This document shows positions 53,524 through 61,902 of a stretch of DNA of 64,000 nucleotides, piece after piece; the stretch's first letter is position 1, and each line of letters starts with the position of its first letter. The stretch spans positions 66,114 through 130,113 of the forward strand of contig NZ_CALJPG010000008.1 in assembly GCF_937980635.1 (NCBI RefSeq), read 5' to 3'. A program made the translations under genes and the position numbers. The stretch comes from an uncultured Campylobacter sp. (lineage in GTDB: Bacteria; Campylobacterota; Campylobacteria; Campylobacterales; Campylobacteraceae). The notes below the pieces were generated by a model. That model saw only the letters and a program-made list of their open reading frames with translations, did no database searches and had not been told where the DNA came from.

Positions 53524-53814
53524 CTAATGCTCCTTGCCGTCCCACTCGCGCAGGCTCAAAAACGCCGTGCCGCCGTCAGCGTCCAAAGCCTTTTCGTTTG
53601 GAATTTGAGCGCGTAAGGCGTCTTCATTTAAGCGCTCCTCGCTCGCAACCTCGATAAAAACGTCCGTACCGAGCAGATAGCCGGTCCGCTCAAACTCGCT
53701 CTCGTACTCCCAGCCGTCAAATTTAGCGGCAAATTCTCGCACCCGCTCGTCCGCTTCGCAGCCGAACATCATCGCGTCGCTATCTGAAATTTTAACGATA
53801 TAAGGCTCGTTCAT
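53524..53814 (-). CDS. unknown protein, ended by an amber codon
   Basis: 96 residues from ATG 53814 (GGAAA at good distance; the frame can extend to a TTG at 53826). It begins MNEPYIVKISDSDAMMFG and ends SLREWDGKEH before TAG. The same frame goes on for 86 codons after the TAG (53523-53263), so this may be the first half of a protein of about 182 residues. It lies 15 bases after the YD-like gene, in an apparent operon. No family recognised. Confidence 0.5.
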   Translation of the reverse strand: MNEPYIVKISDSDAMMFGCEADERVREFAAKFDGWEYESEFERTGYLLGTDVFIEVASEERLNEDALRAQIPNEKALDADGGTAFLSLREWDGKEH

Positions 53815-53829
53815 GGGATTTTCCAAATT

Positions 53830-55272
53830 TTATTGCGGCTCGCACTTTCCGTAAACCCACTCGCGAGTTTCGTTTAGCTTAAACTCGCCGTCCTTTAGAA
53901 AATACTGCTTGCTGCTTTTGATCGCGTTTTTTCCTGCGGCTATGTAGTCGCCGATGAAGCCGCGATCCAGGACGTCGTGCGCTAAAATCTCTCGCTCAAA
54001 GACGTTTTGCGTCCTTTGCGTCTCGTACCATTTGCCGCTCTCATCAGGCTCGCGCAAGGTGATCGAGACGTTGTTGCCCGCTTCGTCGTAGTCGTAGATA
54101 TACTCGTACTGCTTGCCGTCGGAAGCTGCGCAATTTTTTATCACGTTGCCGCGCGCGTCGTAGCTAAACTCGTTTTCAAACACGACCTCCCAGCTCTGCA
54201 GCTCCTCGCGCCAGAGCACGGTTCTCTCGCGTAGCAGCCTGCCTTCCTCGGTCTCCTCATGCACGTTTTTGTAGTACTCCCTCCACTCGTTTTTTGCGGC
54301 ATCCCAGCGCGATCTTAGCTCGCTAAAGCGCCTATGCTTAGGCTCGATCTTGTATAAGGCCTTTTCGTCGCGCTGCCAGATGCCGTCCTTCCATATAAAA
54401 TTTATCTCGCTGCGCGTCCCGTCCTCTGCCGTAAAGACGGTATGTTTTGTAAGTGGTACCCATTTGCCGCGCCACGCGTAGCCTTCGGAGCCCGCGTAAA
54501 CATCGCCGTTGTAGTGATATATCGATTTTTCGTACGGAGTCCATTTTTTCGCTTTGGCGTTCCATTCATAGGTCGCTACGAAATTGTTTCTATCGTTTTC
54601 ATCGACAATCCTTTTTGTAAGGTGTGTCGGCGTCCATCTGCCCTTTTTTAGCGTGAAATTTTGCAAAATTTCCGTTTTGCCCTCGCGCTTTTCGACGGCT
54701 TTTTCACCCTCGTATGGCTTGCCGTCCTTGCTTTGCAGGCTGAAATAAATTTTTGAACCGTCAGAAGCGATCTCCTGCTTGCTTATCGCCGTTTCGCGTA
54801 ATTTGTTTGTATCCGCGTCCCAGTCGTATTCGACATTTTCGATCTCGCGCTCGCCGCTTTCGTCAAATTTGCTAAAGCTTTTCGATACGGACGACCCCTC
54901 TTCGCCGCTCTTTTTGTAGATTTTTTCTAGGCGGTGGGTTTTGGCGTCGTAGTTTTGGCTCACTTCATATTCGTAGCGCGGCACGGCGCCGCCCTCTGTC
55001 TTATAACTCGTCTTTTGCAGGCAAATTTTATCCGTTCGCGCTTTGAAATTTGATGCCGTTTCGCGCGTCTCGCCAGTCTCGGTTGCGCCCGCAGGCATCG
55101 CAAGCGTTAATGTCGCCGCCAAAATGGAGCCTGCTAAAACTGCCGTCCGCGCCCTCGAATTTACCGCCGCCCGCGCTCTAAAAGCACCCGCCGAAATAAT
55201 CGCTCGCGCCTTTAAATTTAGCGCCGCAAAATTTGCCGCACCTTCGTGTGAAATTTTAAAAATACCTCTCAT
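53830..55272 (-). CDS. exported YD/DUF-like repeat protein, paralogue 1
   Basis: 480 residues. The N-terminus has a basic stretch of about 45 residues before the hydrophobic segment (TAVLAGSILAATLTLAMPAGATE), odd for a signal peptide. The rest is a chain of short repeats: Y-x-Y-x-x-S/D-A-x-x-N, WxxxxK, and blocks such as YEWNAKAKKWTPYEKSIYHYNGD and IYDYDEAGNNVSITLREPDESGKWYETQRT. They resemble the YD-like repeats of DUF3836-type proteins. The gene at 55993 is a clear paralogue with the same layout. AAGGAG precedes ATG 55272. Role unknown. Confidence 0.65.
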   Translation of the reverse strand: MRGIFKISHEGAANFAALNLKARAIISAGAFRARAAVNSRARTAVLAGSILAATLTLAMPAGATETGETRETASNFKARTDKICLQKTSYKTEGGAVPRYEYEVSQNYDAKTHRLEKIYKKSGEEGSSVSKSFSKFDESGEREIENVEYDWDADTNKLRETAISKQEIASDGSKIYFSLQSKDGKPYEGEKAVEKREGKTEILQNFTLKKGRWTPTHLTKRIVDENDRNNFVATYEWNAKAKKWTPYEKSIYHYNGDVYAGSEGYAWRGKWVPLTKHTVFTAEDGTRSEINFIWKDGIWQRDEKALYKIEPKHRRFSELRSRWDAAKNEWREYYKNVHEETEEGRLLRERTVLWREELQSWEVVFENEFSYDARGNVIKNCAASDGKQYEYIYDYDEAGNNVSITLREPDESGKWYETQRTQNVFEREILAHDVLDRGFIGDYIAAGKNAIKSSKQYFLKDGEFKLNETREWVYGKCEPQ

Positions 55273-55305
55273 GACCGCTCCTTTTATCTGAATTTTAAAT
55301 CGCGC

Positions 55306-55736
55306 CTACCGCTTTATATCCTCGCTCGAAAAAGCTCTCTCGCCTTCGTAAATTTTCTCATAGCGGCTTAGCTTGCCATCTTTGAAATAGCCGATGAAAT
55401 AGCTCGCCGATTTTCCGGCCTGCTCTTGCGAAATTTCATCGTAGAGATAGACAGGCTCCTTTGATTTTTGTTTGTGTAGGTACGAGCAACTGCGAAAATA
55501 GCGCTTTTTGATTTTAAAATTTTACGCCTCGCCGCTTTGCTCGTCTGCGCGCTTTGTTGCGCTTATTTCGTTGCTCTGTTTGCCTGCGGGCGTCTGATCA
55601 TCTCTCCCGCCGCCCTGCATCGTCTGTTTTTGTCTGCTTGCCGCGGCGTGATCTTGCGCCTCTACGGTGCCAAAACAGATACTCGCCGAAATTAAAGCCG
55701 AAATAGAGCCGCTCTTGTCGCTCTAATTAAAACCAT
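55306..55736 (-). pseudogene. decayed exported-protein gene
   Basis: ATG 55736 follows an AAAGGAAAGG ribosome-binding site, and the first codons (MVLIRATRAALF) run out after a few residues. Another frame then continues with a signal-peptide-like SGSISALISASICFGTVEAQ and Gln/Ser-rich sequence to a TAA at 55524-55522. The same frame goes on as KRYFRSCSYLHKQKSKEPVY and EQAGKSASYFIGYFKDGKLS, ending IKR before TAG 55308-55306. So there is one frameshift and one nonsense codon. The last part (YFIGYFKDGKLSRYEKIYEGE) is in the style of the YD-like paralogues beside it. Confidence 0.55.
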
Positions 55737-55992
55737 TTTTCAACCTTTCCTTTTGCCGCCGCTGCGTGCGGACCTGCCGCGGCGTAGGATTTAAATTTTA
55801 AAATTTACGCGGCGCACGAATACCTCCGCGCTAGCTAAATTTAACCGCGGCGCTTACGCAAATACCTCCGCGCCGTATAAATTTAAATGCAAAGCTTACA
55901 GACGCCGCGACTATAAAATTTAACCGCAGCACTCGCGCAACGCCGCGCAAATAAAATTTCGCGGCTAAATTTTACCGACGCATCTTCAAACG

Positions 55993-57228
55993 CTACTTTA
56001 TCTTTTTATATTTCCACGTCTTTTCCGTTATGAGCTCGGATTTGCCGTCTTTAAGCTTAAATTCCTTAAAGCTCGTTATCGCGTAGATACTAGGCATCTC
56101 AAACATCATCAGCGCGGCTCCGTGCCCCACGCTGTCTGATGGGATTTGGGTATCGTAAGTAGCCTCCGAGCGCCCCGTTTGCACCCATTTGCCGCTCGCA
56201 TCAAGCTTGTAGATGTCCATCGCGGTATTACTGCCGTGCTCGTCGTAGCTATAGACGTATTTGCCGCTGCTAGAATTTGATTCGTAGCTTTGCTCTAGTA
56301 GTCGCTCGCCCGATTTATCGTAAATTTCGCCGTTTGAGTAGCTTTTGACCCACTCTTTAAGTCGCTCGTCCCACAGATAAAAGGTCATATTAAGATCCGC
56401 TCCCTTCTTGATAACGGTCTGTTTGCTCATATTATCCCACGCGCCCTTCTCGTCGTTCCAGATGAAGCTCGTAACGATCCCCTCGCCCTTCGCGGCATCA
56501 AGCTCGTGCTTGCTCATCGTCGCGTTTTGCCACGCGCCGTTTTGAAAAGTGCTGCGGAGCTGCTCGTAGCTGCCGTTTCGATCGCCGTTAAGCATCTCTC
56601 GCTCGCTATTTTGCCACGCGCCGTTTACAAACTCGTAGCTCACGTATCCGCTCATCTCTCCTAGGCTGTCGTAGAAAATTTCGGTCTTATCTTTGGGCTG
56701 CCAGCTCTTGCCGTCCCATTTGAAGCTTATCGTAAGCTCCTCCTTATCCCACGCGTTTTTTACGGATCTGTTCATGCTGTCTTTCTGCCATTTGCCCTTT
56801 GCGAGCTTATATCGCACATCTTCGGTTGCGTTACCGTCGTAGCTGGAGACGGTTTTGCTCGCATTGCGCGTGCCGTCATCCGCTATCGAATTGCTCTCGC
56901 GCGTCGTGACGCCGTCTTTGACGCTTTCCGTGTAGTCTTCTATTTTTTTCCACTTGCCGCTTTTAAGATCGAGGTTAAATACTTCAAATTTAACCATATC
57001 CCCCTTTTCGTCAAAGTAGCTGATCTCTTTGTAGCTAGAGCCTAGGCCGTCCGAGGAGTTCGTATCTCTTACCTGCTCCAGCTTGCGCGCCGCCGTGTCG
57101 TAGCTTAGATGCGTGCTCTCCTTGCGCTGCCCGAGTGAGCCGTAGCTCATACTTTGCACCATATACTCATACTCCTTGGCAAACGCCGCCGCACAGAGCA
57201 GCGCAAGTATCGTAGCGAGCTTTTTCAT
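55993..57228 (-). CDS. exported YD/DUF-like repeat protein, paralogue 2
   Basis: 411 residues with a normal signal peptide (MKKLATILALLCAAAFA, cleaved before KEY). About ten short repeats follow, such as SYFDEKGDMVKFEVFNLD, SFKWDGKSWQPKDKTEIFYDSLGEM, SFIWNDEKGAWDNMSKQTVI and FYLWDERLKEWVKSYSNGEIYDKSG. Each has an aromatic strand, a WxxxxK turn and a YD. It is similar to the 480-residue protein at 53830 (both end in KEFKLKDGKSELITEKTW-like or QYFLKDGEFKLNETREW-like). AGGAGAGAGG precedes the ATG. Role unknown; extracellular or periplasmic. Confidence 0.7.
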   Translation of the reverse strand: MKKLATILALLCAAAFAKEYEYMVQSMSYGSLGQRKESTHLSYDTAARKLEQVRDTNSSDGLGSSYKEISYFDEKGDMVKFEVFNLDLKSGKWKKIEDYTESVKDGVTTRESNSIADDGTRNASKTVSSYDGNATEDVRYKLAKGKWQKDSMNRSVKNAWDKEELTISFKWDGKSWQPKDKTEIFYDSLGEMSGYVSYEFVNGAWQNSEREMLNGDRNGSYEQLRSTFQNGAWQNATMSKHELDAAKGEGIVTSFIWNDEKGAWDNMSKQTVIKKGADLNMTFYLWDERLKEWVKSYSNGEIYDKSGERLLEQSYESNSSSGKYVYSYDEHGSNTAMDIYKLDASGKWVQTGRSEATYDTQIPSDSVGHGAALMMFEMPSIYAITSFKEFKLKDGKSELITEKTWKYKKIK

Positions 57229-57622
57229 CCTCTCTCCTTGGAAAAAATTTTGATAATTATATAATGTTCGTATATAAAAACGGATAAAATTTCGCCGCGC
57301 GGCAAGCGAAATTTCATTAACCGCGCGGCGGAATTCTGCGTAGATCGGCGAGCGGAATTTTATGTCGGCTAGTCGGAATTTTGCGCGAGTTTAGGCGGCC
57401 GAAATTTCGCGCGATCTGCTTTTGAAATTTTACGCGGGCTTTCGGCGAAATTTTGCGCGGACGGCCGCTATTTAAATTTTAATCCAAACCGTCGCAAGAG
57501 CAGCGCGAGCCTCAGCCGTCTGCGTAAATTTTAAAATTTTATAAATTTGGCGCCTTGCCTCGCTGCCGCGCTATGTACGTGCCGAATACACCCGGCGGGA
57601 GCGGTAAAATTTTAACCGACGC
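57229..57622. other. gene-free stretch with RAATTY repeats
   Basis: The 394 bases hold GCGGAATTTT, GCGAAATTTT and similar words repeated about every 25-40 bases. No gene is supported on either strand. Confidence 0.5.
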
Positions 57623-58003
57623 CTAATCTCGCAAAAATTTCTTATCGATCAGGTCGTAGTTTTTATACAGCCTGCGCAGTTCGTCTCGCACCTCCATCAG
57701 CGCAAAGCCGAGCAGATTTTGCCCGCGCCACGCGCTTGGACGGCTTGCGTTTTCGCTCTGCCGCCCAAGACCGATACCCCAAATTTTATCCAGCGGGCTG
57801 GCCTCAACTAAAATTTTATCTCCCGTCGCGAGCAAAAAGCGCATCATCGCGGGATTTTGCGTAAATTTATAGTAATTGCCGCTTAGCACGACGCTGTAGC
57901 GCACCTCGCCCCAGAGCCGCTCATCAAAGCCCCGCACCTGCCTGCCGAGCGCCTTCATCTGCTTTGCACATTTATTTGTGCCCCGTGATCTGCGGCATAG
58001 CAC
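57623..58003 (-). pseudogene. 5'-truncated NADAR-domain (YbiA-like) gene
   Basis: The visible part reads ALGRQVRGFDERLWGEVRY, YYKFTQNPAMMRFLLATGDK and EASPLDKIWGIGLG, then SAWRGQNLLGFALMEVRDEL, which matches the second half of the NADAR domain (ADP-ribose-linked hydrolase/glycosidase family). The first 40-50 residues, including the FxN and EQYxMAxKA parts, are missing. The frame reaches GTG 58003 without a ribosome-binding site, and the first ATG is 57955. The AT-rich TIR-like region begins just upstream, so an insertion probably cut the gene. Confidence 0.65.
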
Positions 58004-58131
58004 TATCGTGATAGGAATGGTGATATGTAATTTCTTTGGCAGAGTTTAAATTAATTTTATCTGATTATTTGCCGTGGTGAAAAAGAATGAAAGCTGTTTA
58101 AATTGGCATAAACTTAATACCAGTATATTGC

Positions 58132-58177
58132 ATAACTCTATTGATAAAAATATTAATATTTTTATCAATAGAGTTAT
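58132..58177. repeat. 46-bp perfect palindrome at the end of the TIR-like gene
   Basis: The two 23-base halves are exact reverse complements; the left half begins ATAACTCTATTGATAAAAAT and the axis lies between 58154 and 58155. It overlaps the stop codon of the TIR-like gene (58174-58176). Composition is AT-rich. It could form a terminator hairpin with almost no loop, or be the end of an acquired segment. Confidence 0.95.
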
Positions 58178-59175
58178 TTATTTCTTTCAAGCTCTTTAAG
58201 GCCTACTTCATTAAGTTCCTCAATGTCAATTTCTATAAATTTTTCTCTCACTACATCCATTAACATATTTAATCCGCCCCTCAAATTCAATACTTCTTTT
58301 CTTATATCATCTTGTACTTTTCTTTGCTGTTCTTCTATTTCCGGAGTACTTCTATCAAATATAAATTTTATTTCCCCATTGCTAGAGATACAATAATCTA
58401 TTGATGTCATTTTAAATATTTTATCGAATGCCCCATAAAACGTTAACAGATGTTCGTATATATCTTTATCGTATATATAAAAGTATCCAGACCGAAATAG
58501 TTCATATAATTTTCCAGAGAAAAAAAGAGTATCTTTACTGAAACTTTCGGGCATACTATCCGCAAATTCATAAAATATCCCTATATTAAGATATTTAAAT
58601 AGTTTTTCTAAATTATCTATATCTCGTTTTCTTCGTATATCTTTTTCTCTTCTATCCCATTCTTTTGTAGGATTTCTTTCTAATATTTGTTTTATGCGGT
58701 CTTTTAAATACTTTGACTTACTGCCACACATAGATTTTATATGATTGCTGTCATCGCTTTCTTTAAGTGAATAATTTAAACTTATTCTTCTCTTATTTAT
58801 ATCAAAAGGCAAGTCGTCAAGTTTGCCAAATTGATCGTTGAAAATTAAAATAATCCTATCCCATCCAAGCCTTGAAACTGCATACCCTAATTCGTATAAT
58901 ACATTTGGATTTGGAGTCTTCTTTGTATCACTATATGACCCAACAATACTTATATCTGCTACATACACATCAGCATTAGAAATCTTTTTTATTATAGTTT
59001 CTATAATATCAGGAGTTCCGCTCTCATCTTTGGTTGCTTCATCTATGTTAATGTTTATATTGTCTTCTGTTCTAATGTCTTTTGCGACATTGGCCAATAT
59101 ATCACTAATAAATTTTTTATTCGTCTTTTTTGGTAAATCATTTTGCCAAGAATAAAATATTGTACATTCTTTCAT
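58174..59175 (-). CDS. TIR-like domain protein, probable defence gene
   Basis: 333 residues, AT-rich, with AAGGAA before the ATG. Residues about 1-130 have the TIR-like/nucleotide-binding fold: CTIFYSWQNDLPKKTNKKFI, GTPDIIETIIKKISNADVYVADIS, and PNPNVLYELGYAVSRLGWDRIILIFND. These match the TIR-like proteins of defence islands (FYSWQSDxPxxxNRxFI type), where such domains often act as NAD+-using effectors. The PNVLYELG region carries the Glu expected in the active site. The C-terminal two thirds are helical and unlike known effectors. It stands alone beside a truncated NADAR gene, so its activator is not clear. Confidence 0.7.
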   Translation of the reverse strand: MKECTIFYSWQNDLPKKTNKKFISDILANVAKDIRTEDNININIDEATKDESGTPDIIETIIKKISNADVYVADISIVGSYSDTKKTPNPNVLYELGYAVSRLGWDRIILIFNDQFGKLDDLPFDINKRRISLNYSLKESDDSNHIKSMCGSKSKYLKDRIKQILERNPTKEWDRREKDIRRKRDIDNLEKLFKYLNIGIFYEFADSMPESFSKDTLFFSGKLYELFRSGYFYIYDKDIYEHLLTFYGAFDKIFKMTSIDYCISSNGEIKFIFDRSTPEIEEQQRKVQDDIRKEVLNLRGGLNMLMDVVREKFIEIDIEELNEVGLKELERNK

Positions 59176-59250
59176 AAACTTTTCCTTAAATTTTATTTTG
59201 AAGCATAGTTTGAAATTTGCCTAAATTTAGCCTGCGAGCTGAAATTTAGG

Positions 59251-59299
59251 CAAAATGCGGCTAAGCTAGCAAAGCCCGCCAGAGGGGAAGCTTAGCCGC
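59251..59299 (-). terminator. terminator of the exported-protein gene at 59304
   Basis: On the minus strand, GCGGCTAAGC/GCTTAGCCGC form a perfect 10-base stem (59299-59290 with 59266-59257), followed by ATTTTG. It lies five bases after the stop of the next gene. Confidence 0.75.
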
Positions 59300-59303
59300 A
59301 AAT

Positions 59304-60005
59304 TCAGTCGCAGAAGCGCTCGTCTGTGCGGTATTTCTTGCGCTCGGCGATGTAATCGGCTCTGTTTTTCGGATCGGCAAAATACTGCTTTTGCTTTTGC
59401 TGATCGGCTTTGAGCTTTTCTATCACTTCCTTTAAAGCCGCCTTGCGGTCGCTAGCGATGGAGGGGAATTTATCCGAAAATATCGCCTTGTACGGATGAT
59501 CCTTTACCCAATCGACCGCCTTTTCGACTGTGATCTGCTGCTTGTCGATGTCGCAGAATGCGTATGGGTTGATCACGTCGCCCGCAAGGTGCATGAAAGC
59601 GGAATTTGCCTCGACCGTCTCCATAAACATCGCGCCGCTAACGTCGATTACCGAGGCGAAGGAGATGAAGCGGTATTTGCCCGCGTAGAACCAAAACACC
59701 GCGTCGTCCTTAAGCCCCAGATCATAAGCGCGCGCAGCGACGGTCATCAGCGTGGTCGGAGCGACCATATCCGGGGCGTCTTCGATGATTTTGATCGCCT
59801 TTTTTAGGCTCGCCACGTCGTTTTTCATCAACAGATCGTCGATCGGCTCGTAAACATGCACGTATTCGGGCTTACCATCCTTGGCCGAATAAAACGGCGA
59901 AACATAGATGTCGATCGAAGTGATTTTTTCTACCTTGTCCTCGCCCTGGGCGCTCAAAGTCGCAGCCGCCGCCGCACACAGCAGCAATGAACGAAATTTT
60001 TTCAT
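59304..60005 (-). CDS. exported protein of unknown function
   Basis: 233 residues: signal peptide (about 1-20, MKKFRSLLLCAAAAATLSAQ), then a mixed fold with SIDIYVSPFYSAKDGKPEYVHVYEP, DDAVFWFYAGKYRFISFASV and a helical, lysine-rich end. Three Cys (ASFAF... in FCDIDKQQ and RFCD) are few. AAAGGGGAGACC precedes the ATG, and the terminator follows the stop. It lies next to the transglutaminase-like gene. No family recognised. Confidence 0.65.
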   Translation of the reverse strand: MKKFRSLLLCAAAAATLSAQGEDKVEKITSIDIYVSPFYSAKDGKPEYVHVYEPIDDLLMKNDVASLKKAIKIIEDAPDMVAPTTLMTVAARAYDLGLKDDAVFWFYAGKYRFISFASVIDVSGAMFMETVEANSAFMHLAGDVINPYAFCDIDKQQITVEKAVDWVKDHPYKAIFSDKFPSIASDRKAALKEVIEKLKADQQKQKQYFADPKNRADYIAERKKYRTDERFCD

Positions 60006-60473
60006 GGTCTCCCCTTTGGCTAAATTTTTATAAATTTCCCTCGTAATTATACCCTTAAATTTAAAAGCGCTAGCTTGATTTTTACGAATATATTTTTGCG
60101 GAATTTTAATTTTTGCGACGCAGCTTTATTTTCTTTTGATTCGGCTTTGGCGCGACGCTTTGGACGGTTAAATTTAATGCCGCTAATCATAAAATTTAGC
60201 TCATAATTTAGATCGCTTAGAGCGCACAAAATCGCTCGAAGCGCTATCAAAATTTTAGAATCTTGCGCATCAAAATTTTAAGATTCCGTTCATCTTGAAA
60301 TTTTAAAATTCCACGCCAAATAAGGCGCGGAATTTTTTTCTGATGCAGACGCGGCGACATGTAGATTGGGCGCATTCTTATACATTCGCTTTAAAGACGC
60401 CTAACCGAGAGAAGTTTTTTGCGTACCGCTCAAAAGCTCAAGTCCGACGTGCCGCATAGCAAAACGCGAACCG
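60006..60473. other. gene-free stretch with a strong hairpin
   Basis: No ORF is supported (a frame at 60047-60250 on the minus strand has no ribosome-binding site). It holds the terminator hairpin of the next gene at about 60305-60340. Confidence 0.45.
60305..60340 (-). terminator. probable terminator of the transglutaminase-like gene
   Basis: AAAATTCC-A-CGCC pairs with GGCG-C-GGAATTTT around an AAATAA loop (60305-60336). T-runs lie on both sides, so it could stop transcription both ways. It is about 135 bases after the stop at 60474. Confidence 0.6.
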
Positions 60474-61544
60474 CTACAGCTCTTTCGATCTGTAATCGTA
60501 GCTGAAATCTTTCGGCGAGTAGTAATTAAGCGTGTTGCCGTCCACTTCGCCGTAAGGATAGCCGAAATTATTGATCGGAAACTGCGCCGGGCGTGGGCTT
60601 AGCGTGAAGTCTCTGCCGTAGTTAAAGCCGATCCAGCACATCTCCCAGTTGCCAAATAAATACTCGCGAATTTTAGCGAGCTTGCTATCGTCGTTGCTTA
60701 GCTTCTCGCCCAGGCGCACTTTCGTAACGTCCGCGGGATCGACCGGGATCCAGCCGTAGCCTTTGAGATAAAATTCCGCTCTGCAATGCTGCGCGCCCGA
60801 GATATGGCTGACGCCGTCTTTTGGTGCGGCGCCCATTTGAGCGCTAAATCTCGACGCGCCGACGCGGATGCCAAACATCTCTCTTGCGGCGATGCCCTGC
60901 GCGCGGCAAAGTGCGACGAAAACGCTATTTATGTCGGTGCATTTGCCGCTTAGCTTGCCGCTGCTTAAAATTTGCTTCACGTCCCCTAGCCCGCAGCCTA
61001 GCACGCTGTTATCTCGCTGCATAGTGTTTGCCACCCACGTATAAATCGCGCGCGCCTTTTCCAGATCGCCTTTTATGCTGCCTGCGATCTCGTCTGATTT
61101 TTGCTTAACGACGCCGTCGATTTGAATCTGCGTGCTAGGCTCTAAAAACTTCGCTACCTCGGGGTTAAGCTTTTCGTTCGGATTAAATTTTACCTTGCTA
61201 AAATCGGTATTTCGCTCAAAGGTCTCGACGCTAAATTTAATATTTAGCGTGGGCTTTGCCACACCGACGTAGCCGGCATAGAGCGTCGGAATTTCGCCAT
61301 AGTCCACGGACGGATCGTTGAAATTGCCGTCAAATTTTACGTCGCTTACCTTTTGATACTCCGTGATAAGAGGAAGTGGTATCCAAAGCCGCGTCTGCTT
61401 ACCCTCCTCCAAAATTTCGTGATTTAGCGATAGCCCGAAAGCTCTCTTTTTGCCAATGACTTTTTCCTCGCCCAAAATAGTACTCGGAGCAGCCATAACG
61501 GCGCCTAAAATCGCAGTGTTTCTTAAAAAATCGCGTCTTTGCAT
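60474..61544 (-). CDS. Tat-exported transglutaminase-like protein
   Basis: 356 residues. The start MQRRDFLRNTAILGAVMAAP is a twin-arginine signal (RRDFL) with a hydrophobic core. The transglutaminase-like core has the catalytic Cys in SGKCTDINSVFVALCRAQGI, His in SGAQHCRAEFYLKGYG and Asp in WIPVDPADV. N-terminal FERNTDFSKVKFNPNEKLNPEV and C-terminal GNWEMCWIGFNYGRDFTLSPRPAQFP are shared with the gene at 61903. It probably cleaves or cross-links peptide bonds in the periplasm. Substrate unknown. Confidence 0.8.
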   Translation of the reverse strand: MQRRDFLRNTAILGAVMAAPSTILGEEKVIGKKRAFGLSLNHEILEEGKQTRLWIPLPLITEYQKVSDVKFDGNFNDPSVDYGEIPTLYAGYVGVAKPTLNIKFSVETFERNTDFSKVKFNPNEKLNPEVAKFLEPSTQIQIDGVVKQKSDEIAGSIKGDLEKARAIYTWVANTMQRDNSVLGCGLGDVKQILSSGKLSGKCTDINSVFVALCRAQGIAAREMFGIRVGASRFSAQMGAAPKDGVSHISGAQHCRAEFYLKGYGWIPVDPADVTKVRLGEKLSNDDSKLAKIREYLFGNWEMCWIGFNYGRDFTLSPRPAQFPINNFGYPYGEVDGNTLNYYSPKDFSYDYRSKEL

Positions 61545-61902
61545 GAAATTGCCTTCAAATAAAATGGCTAAGCCTTAGCCCTAATTACGCGTGGATTTTA
61601 GCCTTTTACGGCTTTGAAATCGCTAAATTTAAAATTTCACCAGCTTTAAAATTTTAGAATTTTACTCGACGCGGAATTTTAAAATTTCAAAATTTCGTCC
61701 AAAGACATAGCGCGAAATTTCGCCAAAGCGGGCATGACAGTAGCCTGCAAACTAGGTATGTATCGGCGGCACAGGCAAAACCACGCAAAAGCGCCGCTGT
61801 CGCAAAGCCAAGCGTGCGTTTCGATGAAATGGTTGAGCTTCGACGAAGCGCGGCGGCTTAGCTTAAGCAAATCGCGGCGGTAAAATGCAAGCCGCCAGAG
61901 GA
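61545..61902. other. gap between transglutaminase-like paralogues
   Basis: No ORF is well supported. A minus frame at 61679-61870 lacks a ribosome-binding site. RAATTY words are frequent near 61610-61690. Confidence 0.4.

Noticed and set aside
61679..61870. 63-codon minus frame between the transglutaminase-like genes
   Set aside because: No ribosome-binding site and no recognisable family; left as gap.
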